NCBI GenBank assembly: GCA_016206755.1
Contig: JACQQZ010000126.1
Location: 1-17,117, forward strand
Length of the DNA stretch: 17,117 nt
Origin: Candidatus Omnitrophota bacterium
GTDB lineage: Bacteria; Omnitrophota; Gorgyraeia; 1-14-0-20-64-10; JACQQZ01
Reading direction: 5' to 3'
In this document: in pieces, positions 15,132 to 17,117 of the stretch
Layout of the letters: every line of letters starts with the position of its first letter
How positions within the stretch are numbered: position 1 is the first letter of the stretch
Notes under the pieces: model-generated
What the model was told of the DNA's origin: nothing
What the model saw: the letters and a program-made list of their open reading frames with translations, nothing else
Database searches by the model: none
Made by a program: the position numbers and the translations under genes

Positions 15132-16873
15132 ACATTCTGGGCCTCAACGCCTATCATGCCGAAGCTTCAGCGGCTTTGATCCAAGACGGGCATCTGGTGG
15201 CTGCCGCAGAGGAAGAGCGCTTCGTCCGAGTCAAGCACGTTGCCGGTTTTCCCACGCAGGCGGTCCGGTTTTGTCTCAAAAAATCCGGAGTCCGCCCCCA
15301 TGAAATCGACGCCGTGGCTCTTTCCAGCCGGCCGTCGGCTCACCTGCCGCAACGCGCACTGGCCGCTTTTCGTTTGGGGTTGGGCCGCCCGGAATTCAAG
15401 GGCCGTCTTCGAAACCGGCTCAAGAGATCGAGGTTGCCGGCTGCGTTGGCCGAGGCGTTGGAAATAGGCCCAAAGGAACTCAAAGCCCCCCTGTTGGGTG
15501 TGGAGCATCACCGCGCCCATCTGGCTTCCAGTTTTTATGTTTCCGGAATGGACCGGGCGGCGCTCCTCTCTCTCGACGGTTTGGGAGATTTTATGAGCGC
15601 CATGTGGGGGACGGGGCAAGGTTCCAAAATGTCCATCCAGGGAAGCGTCTCGTTTCCTCACTCCCTGGGATTTCTGTACACCGCCCTGACTCAATACCTG
15701 GGATTTTTGGAGTGGGGGGATGAATACAAAGTCATGGGCTTGGCGGCGTTGGGCAAGCCGGTTTTTTTGGATACAATGCGGCGGCTCGTCTATCTGCAGC
15801 GGGATTTGCAGTACCGGCTTCATTCAAAAGAGTTTGCTTTCTTTCACGATTGGGTCTCGATGCAGTGGGACCAGGGTTCTCCCAGGATGGGGCTGTTGTT
15901 TACAAATGCCCTGGAAGAACGGCTGGGCCCTCGCCGCCGGCCGGATGAACCGGTCTCCGGCCGTCACGCCGACATCGCCGCTTCATTGCAAGCCGTGCTG
16001 GAGGAGACCGTCTTCGAAATGCTCAACCGTCTCTGGAAAAAAACGCGCTTGGACACCCTCTGTCTGGCCGGGGGGGTGGCGCTCAATTGCGTCATGAATG
16101 GGAAAATCCCGCAGCATACGCCTTTCAAGCAGGTATTTGTTCAGCCGGCCGCTTACGATGCGGGCACCGCCCTGGGGGCGGCCTATCATGTCTATCATCA
16201 GGGGCGCCGGTTTCCGCGGTCATTCGTGATGCGGCACGCCTATTGGGGACCGGAATTCTCGGAGGAAGAGATTCGAGCGGCGCTCCAGGAAAGCGGGCTT
16301 TCATTCCAGCGTTTCGATTCTCAAGCACTCGTCGAGGAAACTTCGAAACGATTGGCGGAAGGGAAGATCGCCGGCTGGTTTCAGGGTGCAATGGAATTCG
16401 GCCCGCGCGCCTTGGGGCACCGCAGCTTGTTGGCCGATCCTCGCGATCCGAACATGCAGCGAAAGATCAACGAGCGAATCAAGCGCCGGGAAATATTTCG
16501 GCCTTTTGCACCTTCGCTGCCGCGAGAGGTTTTTTCCGCTTTTTTTGGAGAGGCGCAACCGGATCCGTTCATGGTCACGGCTCATCCGGCAACGCCGTCC
16601 GGCCTCGTCAAAATTCCTGCGGTCTTGCATGTGGATGGAACCGGGCGGCCCCAGGCCGTTGACCGGCAAACCAATCCGCTGTATTGGGAACTCCTTCAGG
16701 CATTCGGTCGAAGAACCGGCGTTCCCGTGCTTTTGAACACTTCTTTTAACGAGCGGGAACCGATCGTATGCCGTCCCGAAGAGGCCATCGCCTGTTTTCT
16801 GCGCAATGAGATTGATGTCCTGGCCATTGGCCCATTTCTGATCGATCGGCCGGCTTCGGGGATTCAAGGATAA
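15128..16873 (+). CDS. Carbamoyltransferase (NodU/CmcH/TobZ family)
   Basis: The 581-residue protein has the family's normal length and both domains. The N-terminal Kae1-like part shows LNAYHAEASAALI at 6-18, a HHRAH metal-binding motif at 127-131, LSLDGLGD, CLAGGVALNC and AYDAGTALGAAY. The C-terminal part has FGPRALGHRSLLADPRD from 424, RPFAPSLP and LNTSFNEREPIVC around 536-548. The family transfers a carbamoyl group from carbamoyl phosphate, through an adenylate, to a hydroxyl group, for example on a sugar. In this locus the likely target is a polysaccharide sugar or its precursor, which is inferred. The ATG overlaps the glycosyltransferase stop (ATGA). An asparagine-synthase-type gene follows after four bases. 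Confidence 0.94.
   Translation: MNILGLNAYHAEASAALIQDGHLVAAAEEERFVRVKHVAGFPTQAVRFCLKKSGVRPHEIDAVALSSRPSAHLPQRALAAFRLGLGRPEFKGRLRNRLKRSRLPAALAEALEIGPKELKAPLLGVEHHRAHLASSFYVSGMDRAALLSLDGLGDFMSAMWGTGQGSKMSIQGSVSFPHSLGFLYTALTQYLGFLEWGDEYKVMGLAALGKPVFLDTMRRLVYLQRDLQYRLHSKEFAFFHDWVSMQWDQGSPRMGLLFTNALEERLGPRRRPDEPVSGRHADIAASLQAVLEETVFEMLNRLWKKTRLDTLCLAGGVALNCVMNGKIPQHTPFKQVFVQPAAYDAGTALGAAYHVYHQGRRFPRSFVMRHAYWGPEFSEEEIRAALQESGLSFQRFDSQALVEETSKRLAEGKIAGWFQGAMEFGPRALGHRSLLADPRDPNMQRKINERIKRREIFRPFAPSLPREVFSAFFGEAQPDPFMVTAHPATPSGLVKIPAVLHVDGTGRPQAVDRQTNPLYWELLQAFGRRTGVPVLLNTSFNEREPIVCRPEEAIACFLRNEIDVLAIGPFLIDRPASGIQG
16866..16870 (+). promoter_or_regulatory. Ribosome binding site of the amidotransferase gene
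   Basis: AAGGA lies seven bases before ATG 16878, inside the end of the carbamoyltransferase gene. Confidence 0.65.
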
Positions 16874-16877
16874 ATCT

Positions 16878-17117
16878 ATGTGCGGCATTGCGGGAATTGT
16901 CAGCACAGCCCCCGGCGATTTTGGCTCTTCCATGAAGAAAATGCTGCAAGCCATGGTGCACCGGGGGCCGGATGATGAAGGAGAAATCGTGCTGGGCCCG
17001 CCCCAGTGCTCCGGGTCCGTTGTTTTAGGATCCTGCCGCTTGGCCATCTTAGACCTGACCGGCCGCGGCCACATGCCGATGCAGAATTCCGGCACCGGCG
17101 ACTGGATGGTGTACAAC
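16878..17117 (+). CDS. Asparagine synthase-type glutamine amidotransferase, N-terminal part (partial)
   Basis: Eighty codons are present before the right edge. The protein begins MCGIAGIV, so Cys2 is exposed after Met removal as the N-terminal nucleophile of class II glutaminase domains. VHRGPDDEG at about residues 27-35, followed by SCRLAILDL, is diagnostic for the AsnB family. The synthetase domain lies beyond the window. In polysaccharide loci these enzymes often amidate carboxyl groups of sugars rather than make free asparagine; the context favours that but does not prove it. It is four bases downstream of the carbamoyltransferase stop, with its own AAGGA site. The partial nature prevents further subfamily assignment. 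Confidence 0.93.
   Translation, partial: MCGIAGIVSTAPGDFGSSMKKMLQAMVHRGPDDEGEIVLGPPQCSGSVVLGSCRLAILDLTGRGHMPMQNSGTGDWMVYN

Noticed and set aside
16301..17116. Minus-strand open frame of 271 codons at the right edge
   Set aside because: It is antisense to the conserved C-terminal domain of the carbamoyltransferase and to the AsnB start, and has no family features.

Overview
The window is a gene-dense, moderately GC-rich bacterial segment. All 17 recognisable genes lie on the + strand: 15 are complete and one is partial at each edge. Signal peptides, two lipobox lipoproteins, an outer-membrane beta-barrel and an OPX/Wzc export apparatus indicate a didermic (Gram-negative-type) bacterium. No rRNA, tRNA, phage, transposase or CRISPR sequence is visible. 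The phylum cannot be fixed from this sequence. The mix of genes and the TTGA...TGnTATAAT promoter style would suit an uncultured lineage such as Omnitrophota or Elusimicrobiota, but that is a weak inference.

Region 1 (1-2867) is lipid and acyl-chain metabolism. It holds the 3' end of an electron-transfer flavoprotein alpha subunit, a long-chain acyl-CoA synthetase overlapping it by ATGA, and a monoacylglycerol lipase/lysophospholipase-type hydrolase with its own promoter (extended -10) and strong ribosome binding site.

Region 2 (2864-5807) is a tightly coupled envelope-maintenance cassette: an M23 (LytM) peptidase, an M48 metalloprotease lipoprotein, a membrane-anchored PilZ protein and a polytopic Ste24-like M48 protease. 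Three of the four starts overlap the preceding stop codon (ATGA, ATGA, TTGA).

Region 3 (5819-7339) holds a HIT-family nucleotide hydrolase and a geranylgeranyl-reductase-family flavoprotein.

Region 4 (7384-17117) is an exopolysaccharide synthesis and export locus. It contains a soluble PilZ protein, a beta-barrel outer-membrane protein, a short OPX (Wza-like) lipoprotein with one SLBB domain, a MITE-like inverted-repeat element, a membrane-anchored TPR protein with an unassigned C-terminal domain, a compact phosphoglycosyltransferase, a Wzc-type chain-length regulator fused to a BY-kinase with a C-terminal tyrosine cluster, a WaaE-like family 2 glycosyltransferase, a NodU/TobZ-type carbamoyltransferase and the start of an asparagine-synthase-type amidotransferase. 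Inferred working model: the phosphoglycosyltransferase starts a lipid-linked glycan, the glycosyltransferase extends it, the carbamoyltransferase and amidotransferase decorate it, the kinase controls assembly, and the OPX plus barrel form the outer-membrane exit. The two PilZ proteins would bring cyclic-di-GMP control. No flippase, polymerase or exosortase is present in the window.

The most interesting candidates are the barrel/OPX export pair coupled to a PilZ gene, the TPR protein with its unusual C-terminal domain, and the protease-PilZ-protease cassette.
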